From the NCBI RefSeq assembly GCF_017654315.1, contig NZ_CP072203.1, positions 4,278,001 to 4,342,000 on the forward strand: a DNA stretch of 64,000 nucleotides, written 5' to 3'. Source of the DNA: Gordonia polyisoprenivorans (GTDB lineage Bacteria; Actinomycetota; Actinomycetes; Mycobacteriales; Mycobacteriaceae). Shown here one piece after another: positions 53,647-62,855 of this stretch (its first letter is position 1; every line of letters begins with the position of its first letter). Both the position numbers and the translations under genes were made by a program. Below the pieces are notes generated by a model. It was not told where the DNA came from. It saw only the letters and a list, made by a program, of their open reading frames with translations, and did no database searches.

Positions 53647-55990
53647 CCATCGCAGGGTGGTCGGCCAGTGTCCGGTCCGCAGCGATGATCTCTTGCGCGA
53701 AATCCCGTGCGTCGGCGATGATCTCGGCATCGTCGAGTAGCGACAGGAAGTGCAGTGACGTCTTGCCGCCGGACTGCAGCGAACCGAGGACATCACCCTC
53801 CCTTCGCTGTTGGAGATCGATCTGGGCGAGCTCGAATCCATCATTGGACGCAGCGACCGCCCCGAGTCGTTCCATCGACTTCGAACCCGGCGACACCCTG
53901 GTCATCAACAGGCACAGGCCGGGTAGGCCACCGCGGCCCACACGTCCGCGCAACTGATGCAGCTGACTGACCCCGAAGCGTTCGGCGTCGACGATCACCA
54001 TCGTCGTCGCGTTCTTCACGTCGACGCCGACCTCGATGACCGTCGTCGACACCAGGATGTCGATCTCACCCCGGCCGAACGCATCCATCGTCTCGGCCTT
54101 CTCGTCTGCCGGCATCCGTCCGTGCAGCATCGCGATCCGATGCCCACCGAGCGGACCCGCGAGCAGTTCGTGGAACTGATCGATCACCGCGACGGTCTCC
54201 TCCTCGGGCCCGTCACCGTCGGCGTCGGCAGCGCGTGCGGGCTTGCGGCCCTTGCGCGCTGTCGACTTCTTCGGCGCTGCCTTCTTCGGCGCCGGCGCAT
54301 CGGGATCGTCGCCGATGCGTGAGCACACCACGTAGACCTGACGATGCGCGGCAACCTCCTCGTCGACGCGCTCCCAGGCCCGTTCGACCCACCGTTGCTT
54401 ACCCATGGGCACGACGTTGGTGGTGATCGGTTGACGACCGGCGGGCAATTCGGTGAGTACCGAGGTGTCGAGATCACCGAAGGCGGTCATCGCGACGGTG
54501 CGCGGGATCGGTGTTGCCGTCATGACCAGCACGTGCGGTGCGACGCCGTCGCGGCCACGTCCGCGGAGGGTGTCGCGCTGCTCGACACCGAACCGGTGCT
54601 GCTCGTCGACGACGAACATGCCCAGATCGAAGAAGCTGACGTTCTCCTCGAGCAGGGCGTGGGTGCCGATCACGATGCCCACCTGCCCGGTGACGACGTC
54701 GAGGAGGGTTTCGCGCTTGTCCTTGGTCTTCATCGATCCGGTCATCAGTGCGAGTTGGGTGGCACCGTCTGCGGCGCCGAGCCGCCCGGCCGAGGCCAGA
54801 TCGCCGAGCATCGCCGAGATCGTTCGATAGTGCTGGGCGGCAAGCACTTCGGTGGGCGCGAGCAGTGCGCACTGGTGGCCGTTGTCCACGACGCGCAGCA
54901 TCGCGAGCAACGCCACCAACGTCTTGCCCGAGCCGACCTCGCCCTGCAGGAGCCGGCTCATCGGCTCTCCGCGACCGAGGTCGGTGCCGATCTCCTCGCC
55001 GACAGCCTGCTGTCCGGTCGTCAGTGTGAACGGCAACCGGGCGAGCAGTTGATCTTCGAGGCCCCCCGGCACGCGCGGGCAGATCGGGGCGCTGTCGGTG
55101 CGACCGGCGAGCCGCCGCTGCGCGAGAACCAGCTGGATCGCCAGTGCCTCATCGAATTTCATGCGTTCACGGGCTGGGCGGATCTCGCCGTCGGCCTCGG
55201 GCAAATGGACCGAACGCACCGCGTTATCGGTACGGATCAGCGACCGTTCGCGACGTTGCGCGTCGTCGAGGGCGTCGGGCAGGGGCCCGACGAGGTCGAG
55301 GACACGCCGGATGGCGCTCCAGATCTCCCATGTCTGACAGGTACTCGTCGCCGGATACATCGGAATGATCGACCGATCAAACAGTGCAAGCATCGGATTG
55401 GGCGCCGAGGGATCGGATTCGCTTGCGGCGCGTTCTATCTCGAACATCTCCGCCATCATCGGGCTGCCGATGACCTTCTCCGCGTCGTCACCGTCCTCGG
55501 GCAGCGCCAGCCACTGCGGATGCGTCAGTTGCGGGCGGCCCTGGAAGAACTTGACCGTCCCCGCCAGCATTACCCGGGTGCCGATGGTGAGCGCGCGCGC
55601 GACGCTGTAGGGATTGAAGAAACTCACCTCAAAGCTTCGCTTTTCGTCCATCACCGCCAGCCGCAGGATTTTCCCCGGACGCGACTTCATATTCGCCATG
55701 TTCGCCTTGGTGACCCGGCCGACGATGCTGACCCACTCCCCCTCCTCGAGTTCCTCGGAGGCTGATGGCTGGCCGCGTCGCACGTAACGGCGCGGCGCAT
55801 GACGGAGTAGTTCGCCGACGGTCGAGATCCCCAAGCTCGCCAGACCCGCGGCCGTTTCCGGGCCGAGGACACCGGTCAACTCGTCGGACAGCGTGACCGT
55901 CGCGGGGGTCACCGACGGAACCGTGACGGCGTCGTCCGTCGCCGCCGGGGTACGTCCGGACCGACCGGTCGAGGTGCGCCTGGCCGCCAC
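53588..55990 (-). CDS. recG: ATP-dependent DNA helicase RecG
   Basis: The 800-residue helicase has the N-terminal wedge/OB domain (YVRRGQPSASEELEEGEWV), motif I LLQGEVGSGKT, DEQHRFG (motif II), MTATPIPRT (motif III) and the C-terminal QLRGRVGRG with the TRG-type end. It remodels stalled forks. The segment between APAPKK and DGPEEE (about 35 residues, Lys/Ala-rich) is an insertion in the second helicase domain. The start GTG at 55990 overlaps the stop of the DAK gene by one base. The longer frame to 56302 is inside that gene and was rejected. Confidence 0.96.
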   Translation of the reverse strand: MAARRTSTGRSGRTPAATDDAVTVPSVTPATVTLSDELTGVLGPETAAGLASLGISTVGELLRHAPRRYVRRGQPSASEELEEGEWVSIVGRVTKANMANMKSRPGKILRLAVMDEKRSFEVSFFNPYSVARALTIGTRVMLAGTVKFFQGRPQLTHPQWLALPEDGDDAEKVIGSPMMAEMFEIERAASESDPSAPNPMLALFDRSIIPMYPATSTCQTWEIWSAIRRVLDLVGPLPDALDDAQRRERSLIRTDNAVRSVHLPEADGEIRPARERMKFDEALAIQLVLAQRRLAGRTDSAPICPRVPGGLEDQLLARLPFTLTTGQQAVGEEIGTDLGRGEPMSRLLQGEVGSGKTLVALLAMLRVVDNGHQCALLAPTEVLAAQHYRTISAMLGDLASAGRLGAADGATQLALMTGSMKTKDKRETLLDVVTGQVGIVIGTHALLEENVSFFDLGMFVVDEQHRFGVEQRDTLRGRGRDGVAPHVLVMTATPIPRTVAMTAFGDLDTSVLTELPAGRQPITTNVVPMGKQRWVERAWERVDEEVAAHRQVYVVCSRIGDDPDAPAPKKAAPKKSTARKGRKPARAADADGDGPEEETVAVIDQFHELLAGPLGGHRIAMLHGRMPADEKAETMDAFGRGEIDILVSTTVIEVGVDVKNATTMVIVDAERFGVSQLHQLRGRVGRGGLPGLCLLMTRVSPGSKSMERLGAVAASNDGFELAQIDLQQRREGDVLGSLQSGGKTSLHFLSLLDDAEIIADARDFAQEIIAADRTLADHPAMGALVDAILVPDKIAYLEKS

Positions 55991-57759
55991 TACTCGATCC
56001 CGACCTGGATCAGGTCGTCGCCCTGACCGGTGGCGTACACGCTCAACTCGATACCCGCATAGTTGCGCCGCACATGCTCGGCCAGCCTGTCCAGTGCGGC
56101 GTCGTCGACCTCCGAACCCGCGAGCACCGTCACCATCTCGCCACCGGTGGCCAGCATCAGGTCGAGAAGTGCGGTCGCGGCCTCGGTCTGATCCGGGGCG
56201 ATCACGAGCACGTCGGAACCGATGAGGCCGAGAATGTCGCCGATCTCGCAGGTGCCGGCCAGGGTCATCATGCGGCCCTCGGCGAGGCGCAGCGACCCCC
56301 ATCGGGCACCGGCCGCGGCCTCGGCCATCGCGTAGGCATCGGCGTCGGCGGACTCACCCGGATCGTGCACTGCCAACGCGGCCAGGCACTGGGCCATCGA
56401 CAGCGTCGGCAGTGACACCACCGACCGCTGCTGCGATCGGACGACGGCGGCGACGGAGACGAGATCCTGGCTGGTCATCGCACCATTGGCCATGACGATG
56501 ACGTGCGCGGCATCGGTGTCGCGGATCGCCTGCGCCAGCGCGTCGGTGCTCACCCCGTCGTCGGCGCGCACCACCGCGGCGCCCGCGTCGGCGAACAGGG
56601 CGGCGGCTCCCTCCCCCTTGACCACCGCGACGATGGCCCGCTTGTATCGGGGCGGCGGTTCGGCGGAGTCGACCTGAGACCGGATCGCGTCGAGGGCGAA
56701 GCAGCTGATCCGGATGTCCGACATCTGCCCCGCGGCCAGACCTGCCTGCACCGCCTTGCCCGGCTCGCACGTGTGGACGTGCACCGAGAACCGCTCGCCG
56801 TCGCCGCTGGAGCTGTCGCCGACGATGACGACGGCGTCGCCGATGCGGTCGAGTTCGTCGCGCAGGGCACCGATGTGTTCGCCCGCGGCGCCGTCGAGCA
56901 GGTACATCACCTCGAAATCCATCTCCGAGGACCCCGAACACGTCGCATCGTCGGGATGGCCCGGACGTCCACCGCCCATCAGCGAACCCCGGTAGCGTCG
57001 TCGCCGTGCCGACACCCCGGTGATCACCGCGACCAGCGAATCGAGCAACACCAGGAATCCGCGCGCGCCCGCGTCGACCACCCCGGCGGAGGCCAGCTCG
57101 GGCAATTGATCGGTGGTGCGGTCGAGAGCTTCGGCGGCGCGGTCGGCCACCGCACGCACGAGATCGCCCGGCAGGTCGTCGGCGTGGGCGGCCGCAGTCG
57201 TCGCGGCCACCGAAATGACGGTCAGGACCGTCCCCTCGCGCGGCTCGCTGACCGCGCGGCGGGCGGCGAGCCCGGCCAGACGCAGGCCCGCGCTCGCGAG
57301 ATAAGACAGCGACAACTCCCCAGGGGCCGCGACCTCGACGGCGTCGGCCACCCCGACGAGGACCTGCGAGAGGATGATTCCGGAATTGCCCCGCGCGGCG
57401 GCCACCGCGGCGTCGGCGAGTGCGCGGGCCACCGCTGCGATGTCGGCATCGTGGGGCAGGGCCGCGGCGGCATCGGCGGCGGCGCGCATCGTGTAAGCCA
57501 TGTTGCTGCCGGTGTCGGAATCCGGGATGGGGAAGACGTTGAGGTCGTTGATCTCTCCGCGCGCCGCCTCGAGCCCGTCGGCGCTCGCCGCAGCCCAGTC
57601 ACGCAGCAGCGCCGGGCTCATCGTCTGTGTAGTACCCCCGTGCGCCATGCTCCCGTGCGCTGCAGCCCCCTCGCCGCCCACACCATCGGTCATGCCACCA
57701 TCGAACGCCGCCACGACCACCTCCCACCGACAACGCGCGTCCTCGACCCGCGCGAGCAC
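55990..57759 (-). CDS. DAK-domain fatty acid kinase FakA-like protein
   Basis: The 589-residue protein has an N-terminal DhaL-type ATP domain with [15 protein letters not shown] (the Asp-rich Mg site) and [11 protein letters not shown] middle domain follows ([10 protein letters not shown] and [13 protein letters not shown]) and a C-terminal EDD-like domain ([13 protein letters not shown]). FakA phosphorylates fatty acids delivered by DegV-type FakB proteins. One DegV gene is at 42828 in this window. The gene precedes recG, as in mycobacteria. The GTG at 57759 gives a 45-residue leader; an ATG near [11 protein letters not shown] could be the true start. Confidence 0.9.
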   Translation of the reverse strand: MLARVEDARCRWEVVVAAFDGGMTDGVGGEGAAAHGSMAHGGTTQTMSPALLRDWAAASADGLEAARGEINDLNVFPIPDSDTGSNMAYTMRAAADAAAALPHDADIAAVARALADAAVAAARGNSGIILSQVLVGVADAVEVAAPGELSLSYLASAGLRLAGLAARRAVSEPREGTVLTVISVAATTAAAHADDLPGDLVRAVADRAAEALDRTTDQLPELASAGVVDAGARGFLVLLDSLVAVITGVSARRRRYRGSLMGGGRPGHPDDATCSGSSEMDFEVMYLLDGAAGEHIGALRDELDRIGDAVVIVGDSSSGDGERFSVHVHTCEPGKAVQAGLAAGQMSDIRISCFALDAIRSQVDSAEPPPRYKRAIVAVVKGEGAAALFADAGAAVVRADDGVSTDALAQAIRDTDAAHVIVMANGAMTSQDLVSVAAVVRSQQRSVVSLPTLSMAQCLAALAVHDPGESADADAYAMAEAAAGARWGSLRLAEGRMMTLAGTCEIGDILGLIGSDVLVIAPDQTEAATALLDLMLATGGEMVTVLAGSEVDDAALDRLAEHVRRNYAGIELSVYATGQGDDLIQVGIE

Positions 57760-57887
57760 CGAATCACCGCAGCTGCCGGCGTCGCCGACAACTGTGGTCG
57801 AGGTTACTCGCGAGGACCGACGGTGTCGGACGGGACTCCGCAGGGCCGGGACTCCCTACATCGCCGCCATGGGAGTCCGGCACGGAT

Positions 57888-57917
57888 TTGGTCGGCGACG
57901 GCCGGGCCCGCTATCCT
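57888..57917 (+). promoter_or_regulatory. Candidate rpmB promoter
   Basis: TTGGTC (57888-57893), an 18-base spacer and TATCCT (57912-57917) lie about 125 bases before rpmB in the 282-base gap to the divergent DAK gene. An inverted repeat GGACTCCC/GGGAGTCC (57849-57856 and 57871-57878) sits just upstream and could be an operator. Only hexamer similarity supports the call. Confidence 0.4.
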
Positions 57918-58041
57918 TACACGGTTGCCTTGCCGCCACCGTGGCTCCGGTATATGGCGCGCGCTGTCGTCGCGCCCGTTCGGAGCTTTTGACGGCGGGC
58001 TGACCGAGAACCACACACCACTCACCCCCGAGGAGTTCGTT

Positions 58042-58233
58042 ATGGCTGCCGTCTGTGACGTCTGCGGCAAGGGTCCGGGCTTCGGCAAGTCCGTTTCGCA
58101 CTCGCACCGCCGCACCAACCGCCGGTGGAATCCGAATATTCAGTCGGTCCGCGTCGAGGTCGCCCCGGGTAACCGGAAGCGCAAGAACGTCTGCACCTCC
58201 TGCCTGAAGGCCGGCAAGACCTCCCTGGTCTGA
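58042..58233 (+). CDS. rpmB: 50S ribosomal protein L28
   Basis: The 63-residue protein [15 protein letters not shown]... has two CxxC pairs (CDVC and CTSC), so this is the zinc-binding form. [14 protein letters not shown] is the L28 signature. GAGGAG lies nine bases before the ATG. Zinc-free paralogues under Zur are common in actinobacteria, but none is seen here. The gene is followed by a clear intrinsic terminator. The position between the DAK protein and downstream genes matches mycobacteria. Confidence 0.98.
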   Translation: MAAVCDVCGKGPGFGKSVSHSHRRTNRRWNPNIQSVRVEVAPGNRKRKNVCTSCLKAGKTSLV

Positions 58234-58272
58234 CCGACATTCGGGTCGTACGACCTGCGACCGTCGGCGAGC

Positions 58273-58319
58273 AGACCCGACCCACCGAGCGAACGCTCGG
58301 GCCGGGGTCGGGTCTTTTT
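58273..58319 (+). terminator. Intrinsic terminator of rpmB
   Basis: AGACCCGACCC (58273-58283) pairs perfectly with GGGTCGGGTCT (58305-58315), with an inner CCGAGCG/CGCTCGG stem, and is followed at once by TTTTT. This is the best rho-independent terminator in the window, 40 bases after the rpmB stop. It also insulates the enoyl-CoA hydratase gene, whose start lies 25 bases further on. Confidence 0.93.
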
Positions 58320-58343
58320 CGTGTCCCGGCTAAGGTGACGGAC

Positions 58344-59156
58344 ATGACTGCCACCCCCGACGCCACAGGCCCCTCTCCCGTGACCCAGGACGGCGCCGTC
58401 CTGACCATTGCCGTCTCGAGCCCCTCGGCCGGCAACCCCCTCGACGACACCGCGCTCGGCGAGGCCACCGCGGCACTCAACGAGATCTCCCGCGGCGAGC
58501 GCGAGGTCGGCGCGATCCTCCTCACCGGTCCCGGCGCCAATTTCTGTGCCGGCGGCAATGTCCGCGCTTTCGCCGACGCGCCGGACCGTCCGGCCTACCT
58601 CCGCGAGGTCGCCGACAACTTCCATGCCTTCGTTCTCGCACTCGCCGGTGCCGACCGCCCCGTCGTCGCGGCCGTGAAGGGGTGGGCCGCCGGTGCCGGC
58701 CTGAGCATCGTGCTCCACGCCGACATCGCGATCGGCGGAACATCGACGGCTCTGCGACCCGCATACGGCGGAATCGGTCTGACCCCCGACGGCGGCATGT
58801 CCTGGACCCTGCCGAGGGCGGTCGGGGCCGCCCGCGCTCGCGAGATCATCCTCACCAACCGCGTGATCCGCGCCGAGGAAGCGCTCTCGATCGGCATCCT
58901 GTCCCGGGTCGTCGACGACGACGCGATCGCCAAAGAGGCCGAGGCGGTGGCGCAGACCCTCGCCGCCGGGTCGCGCGCTGCACTGTCGGCCGCCCGACGT
59001 CTACTCACCGCGTCGGCGACCACGTCACTGCCGGAACATCTTCTCGTCGAGGCCCGGTCGATCTCCGAGCGCAGTGGTGAGCCCGAGGGGATCGAGGGAG
59101 TCGACGCCTTCATCGCCAAGCGAAGCCCGGATTTCGTTGCCGCACGCAACAACTGA
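58344..59156 (+). CDS. Enoyl-CoA hydratase/isomerase family protein
   Basis: The 270-residue crotonase-fold protein has the oxyanion motif GANFCAGGNVRAF and the second-site GIGLTPDGGMSWTLPR. At the hydratase Glu position it carries Asp, as in PaaG-type isomerases, so it may be an isomerase. VKGWAAGAGLSIVLHADIAI is conserved. The ATG at 58344 lies seven bases after AAGG. It overlaps the bluB gene at its 3' end. The substrate is unknown; fatty acid or phenylacetate-type oxidation is possible. Confidence 0.92.
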   Translation: MTATPDATGPSPVTQDGAVLTIAVSSPSAGNPLDDTALGEATAALNEISRGEREVGAILLTGPGANFCAGGNVRAFADAPDRPAYLREVADNFHAFVLALAGADRPVVAAVKGWAAGAGLSIVLHADIAIGGTSTALRPAYGGIGLTPDGGMSWTLPRAVGAARAREIILTNRVIRAEEALSIGILSRVVDDDAIAKEAEAVAQTLAAGSRAALSAARRLLTASATTSLPEHLLVEARSISERSGEPEGIEGVDAFIAKRSPDFVAARNN

Positions 59157-59793
59157 CACCGCCGCCGAGTTCGGCCCGGACTTCCGCGACGATCTCGATC
59201 GATTGTTCGCCCTTCGGCGTGATGTCCGCCGGTTCCGTACCGACCCGATCGATGCGGACCTGCTCGACACGATCCTGCATCGCGCCGAATTGTCTCCGTC
59301 GGTGGGCAACTCGCAGCCGTGGCGATGGGTCGAGGTGCGATCACCGCGGTGCCGTGGACAGATCCGGGAGAACTTCGCGCGGTGCAACGCCGACGCACTG
59401 GACGGCTACGATGGCGAACGTGCCCGGCTCTACGCCGGGCTCAAACTCGCCGGGCTCGACGACGCCCCGGTCCACCTCGCGGTGTTCACCGATCATGAAC
59501 TGCCCCAAGGGCATGGTCTCGGGCGTGCCACGATGCCGGAGACGCTCGACTACTCGACGGTGGCCGCCGTCACCGCGCTGTGGCTCGCCGCGCGGTCACA
59601 CGGCGTCGGCCTCGGATGGGTCTCGATCCTCGACGCAGCCGCCGCGCACCGCACGCTCGAGGTGCCCGACACCTGGTCACTCACCGCCTACCTGTGCCTC
59701 GGATATCCCGAAACCACCACGGAGGTCCCCGAACTCGAGCGGGTCGGCTGGCAGGAACGTACCGATCCGGCCGCGCGGCGCTTTTCCCGCTGA
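59137..59793 (+). CDS. bluB: 5,6-dimethylbenzimidazole synthase BluB
   Basis: The product of about 218 residues has the BluB-specific pattern of a flavin-destroying nitroreductase fold: FALRRDVRRFRTDPID, SPSVGNSQPWRWVEV, HGLGRATMPETLDYST and GVGLGWVSILDA. BluB converts reduced FMN and oxygen to dimethylbenzimidazole, the lower ligand of cobalamin. No other cobalamin gene is in the window. The start is unsure: TTG at 59137 keeps overlap with the upstream gene to 20 bases, while the frame is open from an ATG at 59074. No strong ribosome-binding site is seen. Confidence 0.87.
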   Translation: MPHATTDTAAEFGPDFRDDLDRLFALRRDVRRFRTDPIDADLLDTILHRAELSPSVGNSQPWRWVEVRSPRCRGQIRENFARCNADALDGYDGERARLYAGLKLAGLDDAPVHLAVFTDHELPQGHGLGRATMPETLDYSTVAAVTALWLAARSHGVGLGWVSILDAAAAHRTLEVPDTWSLTAYLCLGYPETTTEVPELERVGWQERTDPAARRFSR

Positions 59794-59827
59794 GTTGCCG
59801 GCGTCGGGACGACGGCCCACACCCCGC

Positions 59828-59948
59828 CGACAGCGCTCAGATTTCCGCCGACAGCACTCTCCCCGACGCCGACGGCGCTCATCCCCGACTGCGCCGGGCG
59901 CTGTCGGCGAAATATCGGGCGCCGTCGGCGAAACGAAGGGCGCTGTCG
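59828..59948. repeat. Array of CGACAGCGC cores, four direct and three inverted
   Basis: Cores in one orientation start at 59828, 59849, 59870 and 59886 (CGACAGCGC with single-base variants). Complementary cores GCGCTGTCG start at 59898, 59919 and 59940. Spacing is 21 bases within each half. The halves face each other and could form a long imperfect hairpin between the convergent bluB and ung genes. The core equals that of the array at 32085-32199. A terminator role and a protein-binding role are both possible. Confidence 0.85.
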
Positions 59949-59972
59949 GCGAGGTCTGGGGCGCTCGGACGC

Positions 59973-60653
59973 TCAGGACGGCAGGCGCCAGTCGACCGGC
60001 TCGCCGCCGAGGTCCTCGAGTTCGGCATTGGCGCGGCTGAAGGGCCGTGACCCGAAGAAGCCTCGACTCGCCGACAACGGCGAGGGGTGCGCCGAGACGA
60101 TGGCCGGGACGTCGGGCATCCACTGCTGCAGGCCCGCTGCGTCACGCCCCCACAGAATGGCCACCAGCGGTTCGTCCCGGTCGACGAGCGCCTTGATCGC
60201 GCACTCGGTGACCTTCTCCCAACCCTTTCCGCGGTGTGAGGCCGGTTCTCCGGGCGTCACGGTCAATACGCGGTTGAGCAGCAGGACACCATTGCGTGCC
60301 CACGGCGTCAGGTCACCGTTGGCCGGGCGCGGGTAGCCGAGGTCCTCGCAGTACTCGGTGTAGATGTTGGCCAGCGACCGTGGAATCGGCGAAACCTCCG
60401 GCGCCACCGAGAAACTCAGACCCACCGCATGCCCCGGTGTGGGATAGGGGTCCTGGCCGACGATGAGTACTCGAACATCGTCGAAAGGACTGGTGAAGGC
60501 GCGCAACACATTCTGTCCGGCGGGCAGGTAACCACGCCCCGACTCGTTCTCGGCGCGCAGGAACTGCCCCATCTCGGTGATGACGTCGGCCACCGGTTCC
60601 AGTGCGTGTGCCCAACCGGGGTCGAGGAGTTCGGCAAGTGGCTTGGGCGCCAT
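59973..60653 (-). CDS. ung: Uracil-DNA glycosylase
   Basis: The 226-residue family 1 enzyme has the catalytic water-activating motif [18 protein letters not shown] and the C-terminal [18 protein letters not shown]. It removes uracil from DNA. Start ATG at 60653, three bases after the stop of the gamma-carbonic-anhydrase-like gene. Length and motifs are normal. Confidence 0.97.
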   Translation of the reverse strand: MAPKPLAELLDPGWAHALEPVADVITEMGQFLRAENESGRGYLPAGQNVLRAFTSPFDDVRVLIVGQDPYPTPGHAVGLSFSVAPEVSPIPRSLANIYTEYCEDLGYPRPANGDLTPWARNGVLLLNRVLTVTPGEPASHRGKGWEKVTECAIKALVDRDEPLVAILWGRDAAGLQQWMPDVPAIVSAHPSPLSASRGFFGSRPFSRANAELEDLGGEPVDWRLPS

Positions 60654-60655
60654 GA

Positions 60656-61177
60656 TCAGTCGAGCCTCCGTAGCGATGACCGGTAGTGCTGGGCGTTCTG
60701 GAAGTACATCTCGACGTTCATCTCGAGATGTCCGGGCGGCACCTGGTATCCCTCACGCACTTTCGCGGGGATGCCCAGCACCATGCGGTGTGCGGGCACC
60801 TCGGCATCGAAGGGGACCACCGCACCGGCTCCGACGATCGCACCCGCTCCGATCGTGGAGCCGTTGAGCACCACCGAACCCGAGGCGATCAGCACATCGT
60901 CACCGATGGTCGAGCCCTCGATGTGGGCGTTGTGGCCGACGACGCAGCCCGCACCGATGACGGTGGGATGGATCGGCGTGCAGTGGATGACGGTTCCGTC
61001 CTGGATGTTGGTGCGGCGACCAATGGTGATCGTGCCGTAGTCACCGCGCAGCACCGCTCCGGGCCACACCGAGACGCCGTCGGCGAGGGTCACCGCGCCG
61101 ATGACGGTCGCATCGGGATGGACGTAGACGTCCTCCCCCAGTTCCGGTTCTCGGTCGTCGAGCGCGTAGATCGCCAT
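60656..61177 (-). CDS. Gamma-carbonic-anhydrase-fold protein (hexapeptide repeats)
   Basis: The 173-residue left-handed beta-helix protein has hexapeptide repeats from [11 protein letters not shown] to [15 protein letters not shown]. Candidate zinc His residues are His65 (VIHCTP), His82 and His85 (VGHNAHIEG). The residue five positions after His82, where classical gamma enzymes have the third His, is Glu87. Carbonic anhydrase activity is therefore uncertain; many such proteins are inactive or act on other substrates. It lies between thiL and ung. A palindrome (61181-61195) directly precedes the ATG. Confidence 0.88.
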   Translation of the reverse strand: MAIYALDDREPELGEDVYVHPDATVIGAVTLADGVSVWPGAVLRGDYGTITIGRRTNIQDGTVIHCTPIHPTVIGAGCVVGHNAHIEGSTIGDDVLIASGSVVLNGSTIGAGAIVGAGAVVPFDAEVPAHRMVLGIPAKVREGYQVPPGHLEMNVEMYFQNAQHYRSSLRRLD

Positions 61178-61180
61178 GGG

Positions 61181-61195
61181 GGTGATCTAATCACC
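61181..61195. promoter_or_regulatory. Palindrome before the carbonic-anhydrase-like gene
   Basis: GGTGAT-CTA-ATCACC is a perfect 6+6 palindrome that begins four bases upstream of the ATG at 61177. On the minus strand it contains TTAGAT, a possible -10 of a short-leader transcript. A repressor bound here would block transcription. No regulator gene is adjacent. Confidence 0.45.
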
Positions 61196-61254
61196 GCACC
61201 GACTCGTCGCCGTCCGCCACCCCGCGAATATGTCCGTGGCGAGCACCGGCCGCC

Positions 61255-62352
61255 TCACCGATCGAATGCGCGCCACCCGCTGAGCCCGACGATGTCGTCG
61301 CCGTCGATCGTGACGCGGGCCGGTCCTTCTCGCACCTCACCGATCTCGGTCCACCCCGGCGGCACCGCGCCGGGTGCGAACGACGCCAGCAGTTCGTGGT
61401 CCTCGCCACCGGTCAGCGCCCAGGTCCGCGCGTCGGCACCCAGCAGGGCAGCGACCTGGTCCACCTCCGCACACCTGGGCACCGCATCTCCGGTGACGGC
61501 CAGCGACACTCCTGAGGAGGTGGCCATGGTGCGGAGTTCTTCGACCAGACCGTCGGAGACGTCGGTCATGGCATGGGCCCCTGCGCGTGCGGCCCGAACG
61601 CCCTGGGACAGATCCGGCGCCGGCAACAGGAATGCCGAGACCACGCTCGCGCGCGGATCGCTGTCGCGCTGCCACCGGCGCATCGGCGCGACGCCGGATC
61701 GGGAGGCGACCGCGAGCCCGGCCGCCGCCGATCCCAGCGGACCGCTGACCGCGAGCACATCGCCGGCCCGCGCCCCGGACAACGTCACCGGCGCCAGTCC
61801 GTCGAGGGCTCCGACCGAGGTGATGCTCACCACGATCTCGTCGGCCGCCACGAGATCACCGCCGAGCACCCGCGCCTCGAGCCGGTGCGCCGCATCGACG
61901 ATGCCGGCGTTCAGATCGGCCAGCCAGCCGACCGTGGTGTGCGGCGGACAGGCCAGTGCCACAACCACTCCGGTCGTCCGGCCGCCCATCGCCGCGATGT
62001 CGGCAGCACTCTGCACGACGGTGCGCGCACCGATCTGCGCGGCACCGGACCATTCGAGCCGAAAGTGACGCCCCTGCACCGCGGTGTCGGTGCTGATGAC
62101 GGTCGGCCCGACGTCGAAAACGGCCGCGTCGTCGCCCGATCCGATCACGATGTCGCTGCCGGAAGACGATTCGGGCCCGTGTGCGACGGCTGTGGTGAAC
62201 ATCGCGATGATCGCCCGCTCCCCCACCTCGCCGAGCGTTCCGGACCTGTCGACCGCCGACCGATCGACCCCGTACCGGTCAGCACCGTGCCCGCCGTCAC
62301 CGTGCTGATCACCACCGTGGTCGGGCCGACCACCGAGGGGCTCGGTGACCAC
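61255..62352 (-). CDS. thiL: Thiamine-monophosphate kinase
   Basis: The 365-residue protein has the ThiL/PurM fold: GSGDDAAVFDV, VISTDTAVQGRHFRLEW, SAADIAAMGG, the Asp/Gly pair GGDLVAAD and MTDVSDGLVEEL. It makes thiamine pyrophosphate. The GTG at 62352 follows GGAGGGG by eight bases. The N-terminal 35 residues are Gly/His/Asp-rich and poorly conserved. The frame beyond to 62502 lacks support. It precedes the carbonic-anhydrase-like gene by 77 bases. Confidence 0.95.
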   Translation of the reverse strand: MVTEPLGGRPDHGGDQHGDGGHGADRYGVDRSAVDRSGTLGEVGERAIIAMFTTAVAHGPESSSGSDIVIGSGDDAAVFDVGPTVISTDTAVQGRHFRLEWSGAAQIGARTVVQSAADIAAMGGRTTGVVVALACPPHTTVGWLADLNAGIVDAAHRLEARVLGGDLVAADEIVVSITSVGALDGLAPVTLSGARAGDVLAVSGPLGSAAAGLAVASRSGVAPMRRWQRDSDPRASVVSAFLLPAPDLSQGVRAARAGAHAMTDVSDGLVEELRTMATSSGVSLAVTGDAVPRCAEVDQVAALLGADARTWALTGGEDHELLASFAPGAVPPGWTEIGEVREGPARVTIDGDDIVGLSGWRAFDR

Positions 62353-62513
62353 CTGGAACTCCCCTCCGTTGCGGTGCCGACTCGCCACCTCCGGGGTTGT
62401 CAGCGACAATGTGTCCCAGCAGTGTAGTGGTTCGGGCCTTGTGAGCCCGATCGCCGCGGCACCGCCTGCGGGGTCATCAGCCCGATTCCCGCGACGTGGC
62501 ATATGTGGAGAGG

Positions 62514-62759
62514 ATGGCCGTGGTTCAGGCTTACATACTGATCCAGACCGAGGTCGGACGAGCGGCGCTGGCCGCGGCGACCATCGCAGAGATCTCGGTG
62601 GTCGCCGCGTCAGAAGAGGTCAGCGGACCGTACGACGTGATCGTCCGGGTGGACGCCGCCGATGCCGCACATCTGCGCAACGACGTGGTCCCGCAGATCC
62701 AGAAGGTCGACGGAATCACCCGAACCCTCACCTGCCCGGTGGTGACCGCCGCGCACTGA
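62514..62759 (+). CDS. Stand-alone Lrp/AsnC ligand-binding (RAM) domain protein
   Basis: The 81-residue protein is only the RAM domain of AsnC/Lrp regulators: VQAYILIQTEVGRAALAAAT, SGPYDVIVRVDAADAAHL, then DGITRTLTCPVV. It has no DNA-binding domain. Such small proteins bind amino acids and assemble into rings, and may modulate a full-length regulator or an enzyme. The ATG at 62514 and a GTG at 62520 are both possible; GGAGAGG lies just ahead and favours the GTG by spacing. Divergent from thiL across 161 bases, in which no ORF was found. Confidence 0.85.
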   Translation: MAVVQAYILIQTEVGRAALAAATIAEISVVAASEEVSGPYDVIVRVDAADAAHLRNDVVPQIQKVDGITRTLTCPVVTAAH

Positions 62760-62762
62760 CAC

Positions 62763-62814
62763 GGATCGGCCGGGGCCCGACGGATCAGCACGGGCCCGAC
62801 GGATCGGCACGGGC
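62763..62814. repeat. 19-bp tandem repeat, about 2.7 copies
   Basis: Units start at 62763, 62782 and 62801 (GGATCGGCCGGGGCCCGAC with one or two base changes). It fills most of the gap between the RAM-domain gene and the DUF3515 gene. It is not related to the CGACAGCGC arrays. Confidence 0.8.
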
Positions 62815-62855
62815 AGGCGCGGGGCGCGAGCCCGGACACCGTTAGGGTGTGGCGT

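Noticed and set aside
53647..53844. Longer N-terminus of the HNH protein
   Set aside because: It runs far into recG and consists of Ser/Arg-rich shadow sequence.
62353..62513. tRNA-like structure in the thiL/RAM-domain gap
   Set aside because: The GTTCGGG and GAGCCCG pieces do not form a cloverleaf with an acceptor stem on either strand.
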